A stretch of 64,000 nt of DNA from Sipunculus nudus (Eukaryota; Annelida; Sipuncula; Golfingiida; Sipunculidae). Below the pieces are notes generated by a model, which made no database searches, was not told the DNA's origin, and saw only the letters and a list, made by a program, of their open reading frames with translations. The DNA lies in contig CM049307.1 of the NCBI GenBank assembly GCA_026874595.1, forward strand, positions 63,392,370 through 63,456,369. The letters run 5' to 3'. The translations under genes and the position numbers were made by a program. Within the stretch, counting starts at the first letter, position 1; the number at the start of each line of letters is the position of its first letter. This document shows positions 13,490 through 28,400 of this stretch, piece after piece.

Positions 13490-16400
13490 TCTATTTTATA
13501 TATTCTCAATTAAATAAGAAAAATCTCATACTTTTCAAGACTTTGAATTATTGTTAATCATTATACTCCTTTGTATAACCAAGTCTGAAATCAATATTTT
13601 GAACATCACTTGAGAAACATACATAAATGTGTTTAACCTGAATAAATACAAAATGTAGTTTTACTGAGAGTTTAGAGTATTGTTAAGAGTATCAGAAATT
13701 ATATCTGTACTATTTACTTTATGATTTCACTGTAGCCCATGACACATCTTAAGCTGACCAGAGCAACAAATATTTAAAATATTTGATAAAATATGGCCAA
13801 TAAGTAAATAAATCTCATAAGTGACCTACACATTTCAGTACCATGCTCTGAAAGTTGTCAAAGCATAGTTGTCAAAATGAACTAGGCTTATAAGAAAATT
13901 TAGTCAACAAAAATAAATGCAAAGTTTACCAGGCCAAATTCAAAGCTGTGTGAAATACATAACAGGAATAATTTTCACGAAGATTATAATTTGGTTACCT
14001 ATTGTTCCCACAGGAAATGACTTGTCTGCTTTAATAATGACAGGCTGATCATCATCGTAGCTTTCTTGAAATGCTCCAGGGGTCACCACCACTGACTTAG
14101 TGACCAGCCACACAAACTCCTTGCCAGTTAAACCAAGGTTTTTAGCAACAGCAAAAATCTGACTTGCCTCATGCCTACAATCACAGTTCATGTCAAAACA
14201 CTGATTATGAGAAAAAGGTGTTATGGTACATATCAAGGTTGGAGCTGAATCTGACCTCTGTAGGTTTTGTATGGTTCATGGAAAGACAGCAATTACATAA
14301 CAATTTGGTCAATTTATAGGCTCTTATATACTAAAATCACATGTCCACTGATTTCAATATCCATCCAAACACTGCTTGATTTCTTTGAAAGAAAACCTAG
14401 CTGGTCATGCTTTAGTTACTATCAATAACCAGTAACAAAAAAAGTCTCTTCTATCAATAAATTATTACTGACAGAGAATCATTGACCATTCAGTGTCTGA
14501 ATGACAGTTATCAGCTCACAGGGAAGCAGGTACCATTGAATGTATGTCCTGTAAACCAAACTGGAATCACTTTTACTGTTTAAAGAATGTGATCTTTAGC
14601 ATCTGTTTTGGTTATGACTGGTTATACTTACGTGGAGGCATGGAACAAAATGACCCTGGTTTCAGTATTCTTCACTTCTTGCATCTTTGCATGGATTGTA
14701 GCAGAGTCCAAGGATAAAATCTGTACTTCAGCAAGGATTTCATATCTGAAACCAAATAAATCATTCACTTACTAATATTCTCTTGTTGTATGATCCCATC
14801 TGACCTCAAAGTGAAAATGAAACTGCCTTGAAATACAATCCCTTAATGTTATGATGTTCCTGCCCTGAATTATATGTACACAAAAATCACCACCCCTCAT
14901 CCTCATCATGCTGTATGCTGACTGACATATGTATATAGCAGCTATGCCAGGGCACATAGCAAAGTGTGATGTTATTATGCTCTCACTCCTGACTGATATG
15001 TCATATGTTGCAAACTAATTTGAATTATAATAAAATGCTGTGCTACTTCTTGTGATGATTTTAACAGCTTAAAGAATAATTTTGAGAGAAATTTTGTTAG
15101 AAAACCCAGGTTGATAGGTCTTTTGTAGACTTACAGGTGGCATGTACATGGTCTTACATCACTCTTAAACCAGCCAGAGACAGGACTCAGCTGCTTGTAT
15201 AAACCCAGTGGACCTGTAGAACCCACATGCTTGCGCCATCAATGGAATGTCCTCATAGATTGAAATACATGGCCGACCTTGAAGACAATCACATTGTAAC
15301 TGATGGCCAATTAAACCACCGTGTCCCACATCCAGCCAACAAGTGTTCTGTGACCTTGCTATATTGCCTTGTCCAGCATTGAAACAAATACAATGACAAG
15401 TATGAAAACCTGTCAGTCTATGGCAATTTTCCGTTTTCAGTGTTCATGAAGTTAAATTTGTTGATTTATTTTCACAATTTGAAATAACATTTCTACTTTT
15501 CCTTACTGCTATCTCAAAGTTTTTTAGGATGAAAAATCCCTACACTAGATGAAACCAACAGTGGATATTTATTCTAACCACACAGATGGTCAAAGAGAAA
15601 GCAGTAACATATTAAAAACATCCAATACCGGTACCTGAAAGTCACCCTCTTATAAAACTGTAATACATGGAATTTATCCATTCTTATCAATTCTTCATTG
15701 AATGTTACTGATATCCTCTGTTTTTATTATGTTTACACTTAATTTGAAATAAATAAATTTTATTTAAATCATTTTCAAAATAGCTTAAATATGCATTTGT
15801 AATTTATAAAATATAACTAGAATACGGGTAGTCGACCAGCAACCACGTGTATCTGCCAAAACTAGAGTGGGACAGGTGAAGTGAGGAATGGATTGAGTGG
15901 CAAGGGGAAATAGAGAGAGGTGTGTTGCATATTAGCATGGATGTCTGCAGCTGAAATGTGCATGTAGGTGGTGCCACCTGCCACAAAATCCAGAAAGTTT
16001 ATATCCAAGTTGTATACAACTGCAAAATTTTTAGGCAGATAAGTCAAACCACTGCCGAGATATGAGTGATTTTATCCCATGGCAGACAAACAGACGGATG
16101 CTGTGCAAAAATGGTTGCAGGTGGTATCAACTATACACATGCAAAATTTTAGGAGTATACGTCAAACCAGTCCTGAGATATAAGCCTGGATGTCTGCAGC
16201 CTGAACGTGAAAGAAGTTGGCGCCACCTGCCACAAAATCAAGAAAGCTATCCAAGATGTATATACATGCAAAATTTTAGGCAGATAAGTCAAACCACAGC
16301 TGAGATATGAGTTATTTTATCCCAAGGCAGACGAATAGATATATGCTGTGCAAAAATGGTTGCAGGTGGCGCCACCATGTTTTATGTATTTTATAAAGCT

Positions 16401-19400
16401 ATCCAAGGGCTACATTTGTGCAAAATTTTTTTCCTGATTGAAGATATGTGGCCTGGGTAAATGTGTCAAAACAGACGCACAGATGGATGCTCTGGAGAGA
16501 TGAAAGGTCAGAGGTCAACGCGAAATTTTGGGACCAGTTCACGTGTGACCCGATAATTTTGTAAAGTTTCTGAAAATCTGTCCAGTGGTCTCAGAGTTCT
16601 ATTCCTATTTCTGATTGATCGGCCATTCTTAATAAAGAAACAACTGTGATATCTTCACATTTATAGAAATAAACAACAATTTTGACTGTATATTCATATG
16701 TAACATCACGATGGTTCACCAAATTACCCTTGTCCTTGGGCTGTTGCTTTGACCAAAACAGGTCATACAAGGTCATGACCTCAGAGCTCCATCTCCCAGC
16801 AGATACATGAACAAAAATAGAACTCGCAATGTCTGTCCGCTTTAGAGGGTCGTAATATGTACAGGATACGTAGGCAGGACGGGGATGTTTGTCCATTGTC
16901 TTGGATAGTGAGTTGTCCGCTTTACTGAGTTTACGTTAAACATAATATAGAGGCAAATTTTAAGGGACTGAGATTTAGTGTCCACATTAGTGAGTTGTCT
17001 GCCTTACTGAGTTGTCCGCAAGTAGGAGTTTCACTGTAATGGGTTTCCCTTGGCTCATGTTAAACCTCTCCACAAAGTTTTGTTAACATGTGACCCAGGG
17101 GTCATGATGCTCAGCTGACTAGGAAAACATTTACAAACCGAATTTTATCAATGCAAAATTTTGTAGGTGGTAACCATATTCAACTTAAGCATAGCTCAGA
17201 GCATATTGGTAACAGAGACCTTATTTCAGGTTTCCAAGATTTTTCATGGACCTCCCTTGATGTCAAGTTTGAAGATTCTAGGTGTAATGGTTACAATTTG
17301 AGCCCTGTTAACAGACAACCACATCTTTCAGGGTCTAAAGAAAATGCGTAAAAATTTGAAAAAATCCAGGTGGTGCCACCAGTCAGCAGGAACTGTTGAA
17401 ACAGTCTATGATCAATATGCATGCAAAGAATCATGGTGATAAATGCAATAGTTGCTCATATACTGGAGCTTTGTTTCATAATTTAAATTATTCTTTGGGG
17501 GGGGGGGGGGGTTCTTCTGAGCCCCATAACTCAGAGGATATGAGTAACAGAGACCTAATTTCAGATTTCCATGAAGGTTTTTCATGGACCCCCCCCCCCC
17601 CTCCCCTGATGTCAAGTAAGAAGGTTCTAGGTCCAATTTTAACCATTTGTGCCCTGTTAACAGACAACCATATCTTTGAAGGTTTCAAAAATAGAGAAAA
17701 ATTTTTTAAAAATTAAAAAAATCCAGGTGGTGCCACCAGTCTGTAGGAACTGATAAAACACTCCATATTCAATATGCATGCAAAAATCATGGTGTTCAAT
17801 GCATTAGTTGTTCAGATACCGTTTTCCCCCATAGATAATCCGCACCCGTAGATAATCCGCACCCCTATTCAGAGCTACAATTTCTGAGGAAAAACCTGTA
17901 TATCTGTGCATAATACGCAGCTAGATTATGACGAAATCCTGAATGCTGCAAATTGTTTTTGTGGTGGTCATCGAATATCCGCTCTCTTCGTGGGTGTGAC
18001 TTCGTCAGTCAACACAAGTCTCTAAGCAGAAGATCATTATACTTCTATTAGCAAATTGTCTATTCTCCTCCAATTGTTAAGTGTAAAAAGGGGGATTGTG
18101 CCTGGACCGCTGTTAACCAGGTATTGCAACACTTGTATTAAGCGTCACCAATGCAAGGCCGTTCGTGTCCAAGAAAAGGGGTCGTACGAATGTGTTTTAA
18201 TAAAATACCATCCCCATTCTAACAAAAAAAAACCAGCAATGATACTTCTTAGTTACAGAATGTATACAAAAACACAGGTCTCCTTTGATGTTAATCTAAG
18301 GGAAGCTTTCCGTCATGTCGGGTAACAAACTGTGACAAGCGTGTTATAAGGAGAACTACTCGCACGGTACCCTAGTTAGCCAATTAATGTTAATCACAGA
18401 ACAAACAGTCTTCATTAACTCAACACACGCATAAATATGGGTAACCATCACTTGTTCTCCATTCAGTCGCTTATGGTCATCATGCCACGCAGATCATCGT
18501 ATACGACAGCGTTTAAGTTACAAGTTGTTCAGTATGCTGAACAGAATGGGAATCGCAGTGCTGCTCGCCATTTCGGTATCGACGAGAGCAATGTTCGACT
18601 GTGGAAAAGATTGAAAGGACAATTTGAAAAAATGCCGAAATCAAAGAGGGCCAACAGGAGTCGTCAAGTTTTCTATCCTGAGGTGGACAAGGTGCTGGAA
18701 TGGATCAGTGAATGTCGTGCTCCGGGCAATGCAGTGAGCACAGTGCAAGTTCGACTGAAAGCCAGCCTGGTTGCAAAGATTTCAAGGCTTCCTCAAATTG
18801 GTGTTATCGCTTCATGGCCCGGAATGATCTTTCAATTAGAAGAAAAACCCACATAAGTCAAAAGCTCCCAGCTGATTACGAGGAGAAACTGACAGCTTTT
18901 CAGGCCCACATAATCAAACGCCGCAAAGTACTGGACCCACCACTGTCACTCATTGGTAACGCTGACCAGACGCCGCTAACATTTGATCTACCTGCCAATA
19001 CAACTGTGAAAAAGAAGGGAGCGATCACAGTATCAATCCGTACGACTGGTAATGAAAAAAACAGGTTCACAGTCATGCTGGCCTGCATGGCAGATGGCAC
19101 TAAATTACCCCCGTACGTGGTTTTCAAACGGAAAACCATGCCCAAAGGTGTAAAATTCCCGAGCAGTGTACACGTGCGTGTACAGTCTAAAGGCTGGATG
19201 GACGATACCCTGATGAAAGATTGGATTGATAGCGTGTGGGGGAATTGCGCGGGCGGCCTCACAAAGAAAGAGAATAGCCTATTAGTGTTAGATGCTTTCA
19301 GATGCCACCGCAACCCGGCCGTACTGCAACATCGTAAGCAAGTACACAAGACGGAGGTGGCGATAATCCCTGGAGGGATGACGTCGATACTACAGCCGCT

Positions 19401-22400
19401 GGACGTAGGTGTCAACAGGCCCATGAAGACGCTACTGAAATCTAAATGGGGCGAGTGGATGCAGCACGGGGCCAAGACATTTACAAAGGGAGGTCGTATG
19501 CGCGCCCCAGACCTGGTGACCGTCGTACAGTGGATCAAGTACCTGTGGGGCGAGCTTGATAAGAATATCATCATTAGATCCTTCAAGCGCTGTTGCATTT
19601 CGAACGCCCTTGACGGCACAGAAGATGATATCCTATGGAGTAATAAAGACGAGGAAGAGACTGAAGAAAGCTCGGATGATGAAAACGACACGGATGACCT
19701 GTATTTTGCGGATGAAGAGGTGATGTCATCAGAACAAATCATGCAGTTGTTCTTACAGTCCGACGACGAAGAGTTTGAAGGTTTTGAGAGACAATAAATG
19801 AACTGTATTGATTTGGTACTCTTTGGTGACTTAATAATATATGGAACCACATGCATGTATTGATCATCTGAATATGCATGTATTGATGATAAATGAACTA
19901 TATTGATTTGCTACTCTTTGGTGACTTAATACTTTATGCAACCACATGCATATATATTGATCATTAACTATTCATATCTTTAGTATAATATCATATGCAA
20001 TCATACGCGTTGTGTAAAACATGTCAAATAAGATGGCTTTTTTTCTGAGTAAAATGTTCTATAAGTTTTCATGTGTGAAAAAAAAGATTGTTAGAAATAC
20101 ACACGTTTATTATGTTTTTAAATCAAATTTTCTGTGATGTTTTATATCCACAACGGGGTTTCATTTTAAGCATATATATATGTATATATATATTTAACTA
20201 ACTATAATAAAATACCCTAGGTTTGTAATAAATTTATAACACATCTCCGGGATATCATTAATTTACACAGCTGTTCAAACTGTCCATGCTTGCACAATAG
20301 GGTAATTAATTATTAATTATTAATTAACTTAGGTAACCACCAGGCAATCATTCCTCCCTTGGCTCAAGTTGTTTAAATAGTAATTAGTGTATCACGGAAC
20401 ATTTCCCACGGACAAGGACTGACAGGTGCAGGTATATCAGGTAGAAACGATCCCCTTTTGTGATTTAACACATGTAAAAATATACCGCAGCGCCATCTGC
20501 CAACAGACATTGACATCAAAGGAGGTCAGCCAAGCAATATACCATCATGCATATTTCACAACGGCGATCTTGTTGCAAACCATACTTAAGATATATTTTA
20601 AGTATCTGAAATGAAAAAAAGTGAATCAAATCAATAATTATGTTGTTTTAATGCAAAATTTGTACAAGTAAAGTGAGTATACACTTTGTTTACATAAAAT
20701 CCTTTATTATCGCTCATCATCGGCTCACCGTACGATGTTCAACCCGACTGAAAAAAAGTTTGGAAATTATGTCTCCATGTATAATACGCACCAGGGTTTT
20801 TTATTTCGATTCTAAGATGAAAAAATGCGGATTATCTATGGGGGAAAACGGTACTGGAGCTTTTGTATTCATTTTTCAATCATTCTGGGGTACTTCTGAG
20901 CCCCATAGCTTGGGGGATATGGGCAACAGAGACCTAATTTCAGGTCTCTCATGAGACTTTTCATGGATCTCCATAGATATAAGGTTAGAAGATTGCAAGT
21001 CCAGAGGTTACGATCTGTGCCTGGTTAATGGACAGATGGACAGACAGACAGACAGATGACAGACAAAGAGTGATCGCTATAGCTCATATGATTTTCAGTC
21101 AGCTGAGCTAAAAAATGATTTTCTAGTTATTACATAATCCTGTTACTAGTCAAACACACACAGGTGAAATCATTACCTGCTTGGCAGAGTTAAAAAATCT
21201 CTATTTATGCTAATAGGACCACACAACTCATCAAAGTATCGAATCCCCAAGGTGGTAGCTGAACTGGAAATATATTTGTTTTGTTTTTTTACAGGGACTT
21301 TCACACAGGCCTACCATAGCTAAATATTATTTTCATACTTCAAACAGAAAAATAAATGGGGACATTATATCAAAGGTAAGTAATACTGGAAGTGAATGAG
21401 CTAGAGATATATTTATGGAAACATGCATTTACCCTAGAAAAAAACCTTGCTACTGTCATGAAAATCATTGTCTGGCATTATGTTTAGTTCAAAAAGTTTC
21501 ATGGTATATGTTTTTCTTGAATTGGTTGGTAATTACTCATCAATCAGCGTACTATTTCATGCACAAGATTCATCACCATTTAAAACCACATAGTCCTAAA
21601 TGACACAGATCAAATACTGGTGAGAGATGAGGGACAAATCGAAGGACAGATAGAGTTTACACATCTGGGAGGATACACAGGAACCTCTGCTCCTCTGACA
21701 TCCAATCGTCATGGTCTATTGTTAAGCTGGCTGAGCAAATAGAAAGTCTGTAATGATCTGTCATGTCTGGAGGAAGGCTTATTTGCCATGCATTTCCAAA
21801 GTACTTAGTGGCCCACTTGTAAGTTCTAATGAGATGGATCAAGTCAGTGCTTTGGTGCCTGATCCATCCCACAGTATATGCTATATGGCATCAGACTGTT
21901 GGTCAGTGCTTGATCCTTCAATCAACAGCACCCAGAATGAATATCATGAGATACAAAACTGCCTGTAGAGATATGGGCCCCACACAGCTATATATGCCTC
22001 CATCGCAATAAGAATTTATTCATAACCATATCAGTACATATTACTCTAACATCTAGCAGTAATGAATATTTACCTCTGCCATGCTTTAACATGCTTTATG
22101 CAGTATTTACACCATGGTATCAATTCATGAGTGACCACTGTTTTGAAAATGAACGTTTCTTCCAAGCCCATTTCAGCTTCACCAATAAATTAACCCAGGG
22201 ACATTTTTAAATCCTTCTTTTCTTTCATCTTAGAGTTTGAAAGTATCGGTAAAATTATCAATATGCAGAATATGTTAAACCAAGAACCTATGTCTGACAT
22301 TTTCTCTTCCAATTAAACCCTTGAGATGTTTTTTATGCATGCTTAACTATTTAGAATACATTTTGTGAACAGAATATCTTTGACAAAAAAAGGCATACCA

Positions 22401-25400
22401 GGCATCATGACGCTTGGCTGTATATATCCAACATGTATTACTCCAGACAGAGATACAAATCATTGTATCATCATCACACCTAAGTATGCTTTTGAACTCA
22501 GAAAGGTCAGGTAGATGACTGATGTGTAATTTTTAGGATCTCTCAGTAGAACTAAAATCCTGCCATCCTATAGATGAATAAAGGAGACCCTTCTTTAAGC
22601 CAAAAAAGTAGAAACTGCTGAATATCATTACTTGTGCTCACATCTATACACAGTTAAAGGACAAATGATAAAAGAAGTTTAATAAACTATTTGTTTCACA
22701 ATCAAGGAATAGAGAAGTTTTTCATTCTTTAATTGTTCTATAAGAAATGAATGACGACTCTTTCTTTCCAAATAATAATCATTTGAAAGTGACATCTTCA
22801 CATAAATCACAGTAAAATAATATTAAAGAAGACAATAAAATTAATTGGCAAATTCTCTCTGCGAGTTAATGGTCATCAGGGCAGCCAAATATTACGAACA
22901 TTCAGGTAAATGAGCGCTGGTGTGTTAAGATAATTTCTAAATTAAGGTGAATAATTAAGTTTTCAGGAATTAAATCTTGGGCACAGAACGGGGGGCTAAT
23001 ATGCAGGCCAGCAGAACTTAACAAAGCTCTGGAGGCCTGAAAGTGACAATAATTCAGTGTGCGGGGAAGCATGGAAATAAACCTGATTACAGTGCAGGTT
23101 CTATAGAAATCATCATTTCAATATGTGGCAAATATGGGGATTCAAAAACCCCAGATCGACTTTAAGTGGTGTGAGTGTGACATAAATCACAATGGCTCCA
23201 ATGAAAAGCTACCTAAAGCCAGCTAATTGCTAATTTCAAACTTTGATTAGGAATGGATGGATGATTCTTTTCTTCTCAGGTCATAGGTCATAATGACATC
23301 ATCCCTTCCATCATTAACAGACCTTTCATTCACCAAAAGTAAAATCAAGTACAGCCTTATGAAGAGAGTTTTATTATTAAGTTCATCAGTCTGTCACTTT
23401 TTTTCCTTCTGAGCCTTTAAAACTGGTCTTGTAATCTACATTTCCTTTTCTTCAGAGATTTAGGCCTAATAAAATAAAAGGTATGGTTCTCAGGCCACCG
23501 CCCGCATCAGTTTTAACCACCCATAAAAACAAATTTTATTTTGATTTTCATCATTTAAGAAGATAAAAGAATACAATTTTGATAAGATTTCCTTAGTTAT
23601 GTAGTGCTTTTACCTGTTTAGCCATAAAATTCTGATATTTTCATCTTTTTCCCAGATCATATGAAATTTTTATTCAAACATACAAAAAAAGGTAAAAATT
23701 TAAATTGCACCCAGCCGCACTGATTTCTGAAAAAAGTGCCCGAGAACCATACCTTTTTTATGCCTTACCACTACAATTTATCTGCTTCAAGTTTCGGGTA
23801 CATGCACCTTTTTATGACTTTTATAATTAATCAGTTTATATAATGTAGTATTAACATATTATCTTTTTAATCATGATATTTACTAATATGCATATGTCAA
23901 ATTTGTAATCAAAACTGACATATTTTTATTCTGATAACAATCCTAGACAATTAAAACTTAAAGAAAACTATAAAAAAACTCATTAATTTATAAATGCTGT
24001 GTTAAGCCTTTTCGCATATGAGACATCTATGCACCAAGAGCTTAAAAGCGTTAAAGTTGAATTCTTCATATATGGCTTATTGCTACAGCTTTATATAGTA
24101 GTATAATCAAAATAATAAAATGCAGCATTTTATATTTAAATCTTTGTTATAAAAATTTCTTATGGTAACATTTATGTACGTCATATGTACAAACAGGTAT
24201 TATACATGATTCAAAGAGACACATATAGATTCAATATGTGGATGATAAAATGTACTGGTGTGTCGTTGAATATGATTACACTCAGAAAGAATTAGGATTT
24301 CATTAATCAAGTGATATAGACTCACATGAGTACTAATCATTTAGCTACAAAGTCCCTGTGAGAGACGTTAATTTACCACTGGGGCTTTGCCCTGGCCAGT
24401 TTCTCAAGATAAATATCGACAATCAATATACCAACGTCCATAAACCAACCAGGGGCGAAGCTCTGGTAATAGATCAGAACTGTTAGGATACACACTCAAA
24501 AGCTCTCCTCTTTGTAAAACTTGAAGATTTATATTCAATCAAGCAATCATAAAAACTCACAGATGTCATTCAACTTGCTACAGGTATGAAGCTCTGTCTA
24601 AACAGCTACTTTTCATTACATTCTTTGCAGTCAGAACAGGGCAGTGTTGTGTTTTTAAACCCAAATCAATATTAGTAATAATAACCATGCCTGGAGTAAT
24701 TGATTAAATGTATATATCATGCTTGTACATTCTGGCTAGCTGGCTTATAATTAAAGATAAATCACTGCAGAGTTTAAAAAGGCTGGCAGCTTTATGATAC
24801 CTCATCAGGCAATACAAAGTTTCAGATATGTAGCCTGGAACATGCCTCATCAATTTATGTATGTTGGATCCTGTCCCTGGGAATCCCATAAAGTTAAGAA
24901 AATTCCCAGCTGCAGAATACACATTTGTGAGGCTGTAGATCTGATGATGATAACTGTGTGATGCAGTCAAAAGCTGCAGCTTCACAAATGCAAGTCCTAA
25001 ATTTGAGAATTTTTTTAACTTTCCATGTTTGATGTTTTCATGTTACTCTTTACTATGCTAAATTCAGTGAATAATAATTTCCTTGACTTAGCTGCCTTTA
25101 ATATAACACGGTAATCTTATTTAAAGTTCTTAAAGGCTTGTAAATTTCTGTTTCATGGAAAATATGGAGGGAATCACATAATTGACACTTTAAAGCAAAG
25201 AATACTTTGAAATGAAAATTAGAGAATCCTTACTATTTCCAGGTGAAAATTCCATAATATCATTAAATTTTGCAGGAGATGTGTCAGCTTATATTTAATA
25301 GCTGTCAAAGTAACTAAAACATGCCAAGCTAAAAGTGCCTAGCTGAGCCTACTGGATTGAAAGATGACCTAGCCAGATAACTCTGTATATTAAACTCACA

Positions 25401-28400
25401 ATATCTTTATTAACTTATTGAGGTATGAATTATTATCTCAGCTGGCCAAAATACATTTTTTTCATAGCTCTCACATACATCAGGTTGTGCTGATTACAGC
25501 ATGGCCTGACACCACAATAAATGAGCTTTACATGATAACACTATGCCATTATATCTCATTATATATGCCCTTTCATGTTGAGTGGTAGCTGCTGACCCTC
25601 ATATTATATTATACCTAGGACTAGAATGATATTTGGACAATTAATGCCTCTGACAAGAATCAATATGATTTCTGATGGCTTTGACAATAATAAATGATAA
25701 CCCCATACAATAATCAATATGATTACTTATGGCTCTGAAAATCGATACCATTACAGATGGCTCTAACCAGAATAAATCTGGATTAATCTTCCAAAAACAA
25801 AGTGACGCTTTTATAAAAGAGTGATTTGGCAGACCTGCATTCATCATTATCAGTAAATGATTTAGTAGATATACTGCTATAAGATTACACCGTGCATGGC
25901 TAACCATGGCCTACCATGGTAGGTGAAAATGTGATTGAGAGGTGTTTTAATCAGATACCAAGGAGTTTCATGTTCTCCCTGTGCAATACTGTGCATTATA
26001 TTAGGGTAAAAATGAACAGACAGAAAATATCATTTGCACTGAATGAAGCAAATCAAAATACACAGATACAGCACCACCTACAGCTGTCACCTACAGGAAA
26101 TCATCATAATACCAAATATAACCAATACAAATAGAAATGCACCAGACATATCTGAAATAAAGAAAAAATCTTCCTCCATCAAGATTTTTTTCTGCAGTTT
26201 TCAATATGGCTTGCACTGCCACCCTGATGTAGTACATATGCTCTCTAATTATCAAAGGGGCACGAGTGCTACTAGTTTTGGAAGTACATTGTAACTGACA
26301 GTGGACAGGAGAAGTCGTATCATCAAGTTCACATGGTAAAAAAAATTCAAGTTTGATGACAGCACAAACTCCAGGTCTCCCATACCATCCATCAAACCCT
26401 ATCAGCAAGTTGGGAGTTCTAGCAACAACTGTAGTGGTTGGTCAGACAGATGGAAGGACAAAGTAAATAGACTTGATATGTTTTGCTCAGTTTAAATGTG
26501 ACTGCAGGACACATTTACATATGGTCACACAAACCTTTTGTCTGCATTGGAGAGGTTTTCTGCCATGTCTGCCAGGGATGATATGAACTCCTCTCTGCCG
26601 ATGGTGTTTCCGGTGAGCACAACAAATGTCCTGAAGTTGTATCCTTCCAGGAACGTGAGCATGACCTTACATTGGTGCTGCATTGTGGGAGATGCTAATA
26701 TCACATTGGCATTACCACCTGATGAAGTCTGCAAGAAGAAAAAACCAGGTCTGTGATACACAGTATGGCCGCAGTGATGTACCTGTATTACACCTACCTT
26801 CCTATGCCTACATCTACTTAAATAAAAATTGCTTCCTTTTTTTTTATGTAAATAGTATTACTGTATAAATGATGAATGAGTTATGTGTTCTTTTCCAATG
26901 GACTGTAAGATGATGGTCTCAGTTAAATCAAGCTTCATGTTTGAAAAGAACTTGATCACTATTTTTATTAATATAATATGGTTTATGTCTTTAGCTCTGA
27001 GAAACTGTCACAGTGAATTGCTTATAAGACCTAATCAACTAAAACCTCTCTGGATTCTGACGTGGTATGTTAAGCAACATGCTCTATCTTTTAATGACTG
27101 GTTTAACATGGATTTAATATTTAATATGGAGGTCAGCTGAGACAAAATCAGTGTAAAATGTCCCTTGAATATATTTAGCATCATTAAAATTCATTTACCT
27201 TTATAATTTCTTAATGATTATGGTGAACTGTTAAAATGAAAAATAAAGTAATATCAAATCCATAAAATTTGGCTGCATACACAAAGAGTGACTGTCAGAC
27301 ATTATCGTCCTAAAGTAACAACAGAAATTTTATCACCTCAAAAGCAAACTAGGATTAATTTCAGATGTGATTTTTACCTTTAACCTTTTTACATAAAGAA
27401 GACAGTGTTCTTCCTTAAATGATGGGCCACACATATGCAAAGATAAATCCAATAATGGCTGGTTTAAATACCAGATGTCTATGATAATTAAGAATAAGAT
27501 CAAGGTCAAGGTCACAGGTTTTCAAACTGCTATGAGATTTTAAGTGGTGAAAAAAATTGTGTATCAAATTTGAAGGACATAAAAAAATACTTCTTCAGTT
27601 ATTGCATCACAAAAATGCTAAAGAGTATGGTTTGGCTGATTTGACGTTCTAGATAAAGACAAAGGTCATGCATGAGTTTTTCAAAGTCCTGAGAGAACTT
27701 AATTATAACATTTTGTCTATAAAATTTTAGTACAAAATTTGCAGTACTTCAAAAGTTATCGGGTTCACAAAGTTACAGGGGTAAATTAACTAGAAAACTG
27801 ACAGGTCAGGAAGGGCCCCGCAAAAGATGCAGTCATTATAAACTGAAGTACTGAGAATTTGGTGTACTTTGGTAGCATTGGCTGATAAAGTGATATTTGA
27901 AAATTAAAGAACCTGTACAGAACAGCTGACATGTATAAACTGGAAGAAAAGATATGGTAAAGTGAAAATGTTTAAAGCTATCAAAATAATCATCAGTGAT
28001 ATAAAAGAACTGCATGCATTTTTAGTTTCTATATTTGTGTATTACCTGTGCCAATTATTCTTGGTTGAAGTCTTGGCTGGGCTGTGTCAAATATTTTTCC
28101 AGTATTTGTATGTTGAATTGGCCTTATTATATGTGAGGCTTGAGTCTGTACATGAACCTTGTAGTATTAGAGAAAGTCAGCTGCTGGTTTGTAGTGATAA
28201 AATGGTCATTCTCTTGAACTGAGATTCAGCTGATCTTTGGCTTGGGTGTACAGATTCGCTGTGTTGTGTAGAAAGGCTACATATGAATACAATGTAAATT
28301 TGTTGATGGTCACTATAATAGGTCCAAATTCCTTGAGATGTTGGAAGTGGAGATAGATTTGTCCAAACATGGTCTAAATGAGAGCCACTGTGGTGCATTG

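Larger units (their letters stand above)
17088..21114 (+). mobile_element. Family A Helentron-like element, copy A2 (split by a pogo element)
   Basis: The 5' end is ATGTGACCCAGGGGTCATGA with GCTCAGCTGAC at 17109-17119. The 3' hairpin lies at 21081-21109 and ends CAGCTGAGCTAAAAA. Two units carry the decayed palindrome GGTGGTGCCACC (17370, 17726). The sequence before the pogo element (GTTCAGATA) continues after it (CTGGAGCTTTTGTAT) exactly as in uninterrupted units elsewhere, so the pogo insertion is younger than the copy. Confidence 0.75.

Noticed and set aside
16591..16896. 101-codon minus-strand ORF
   Set aside because: It lies across a MITE-like repeat with reiterated GTCCGC motifs and resembles no known protein family.
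18900..19856. 318-codon ORF on the minus strand
   Set aside because: It is the antisense of the pogo transposase DDE domain; the plus strand has the catalytic motifs.
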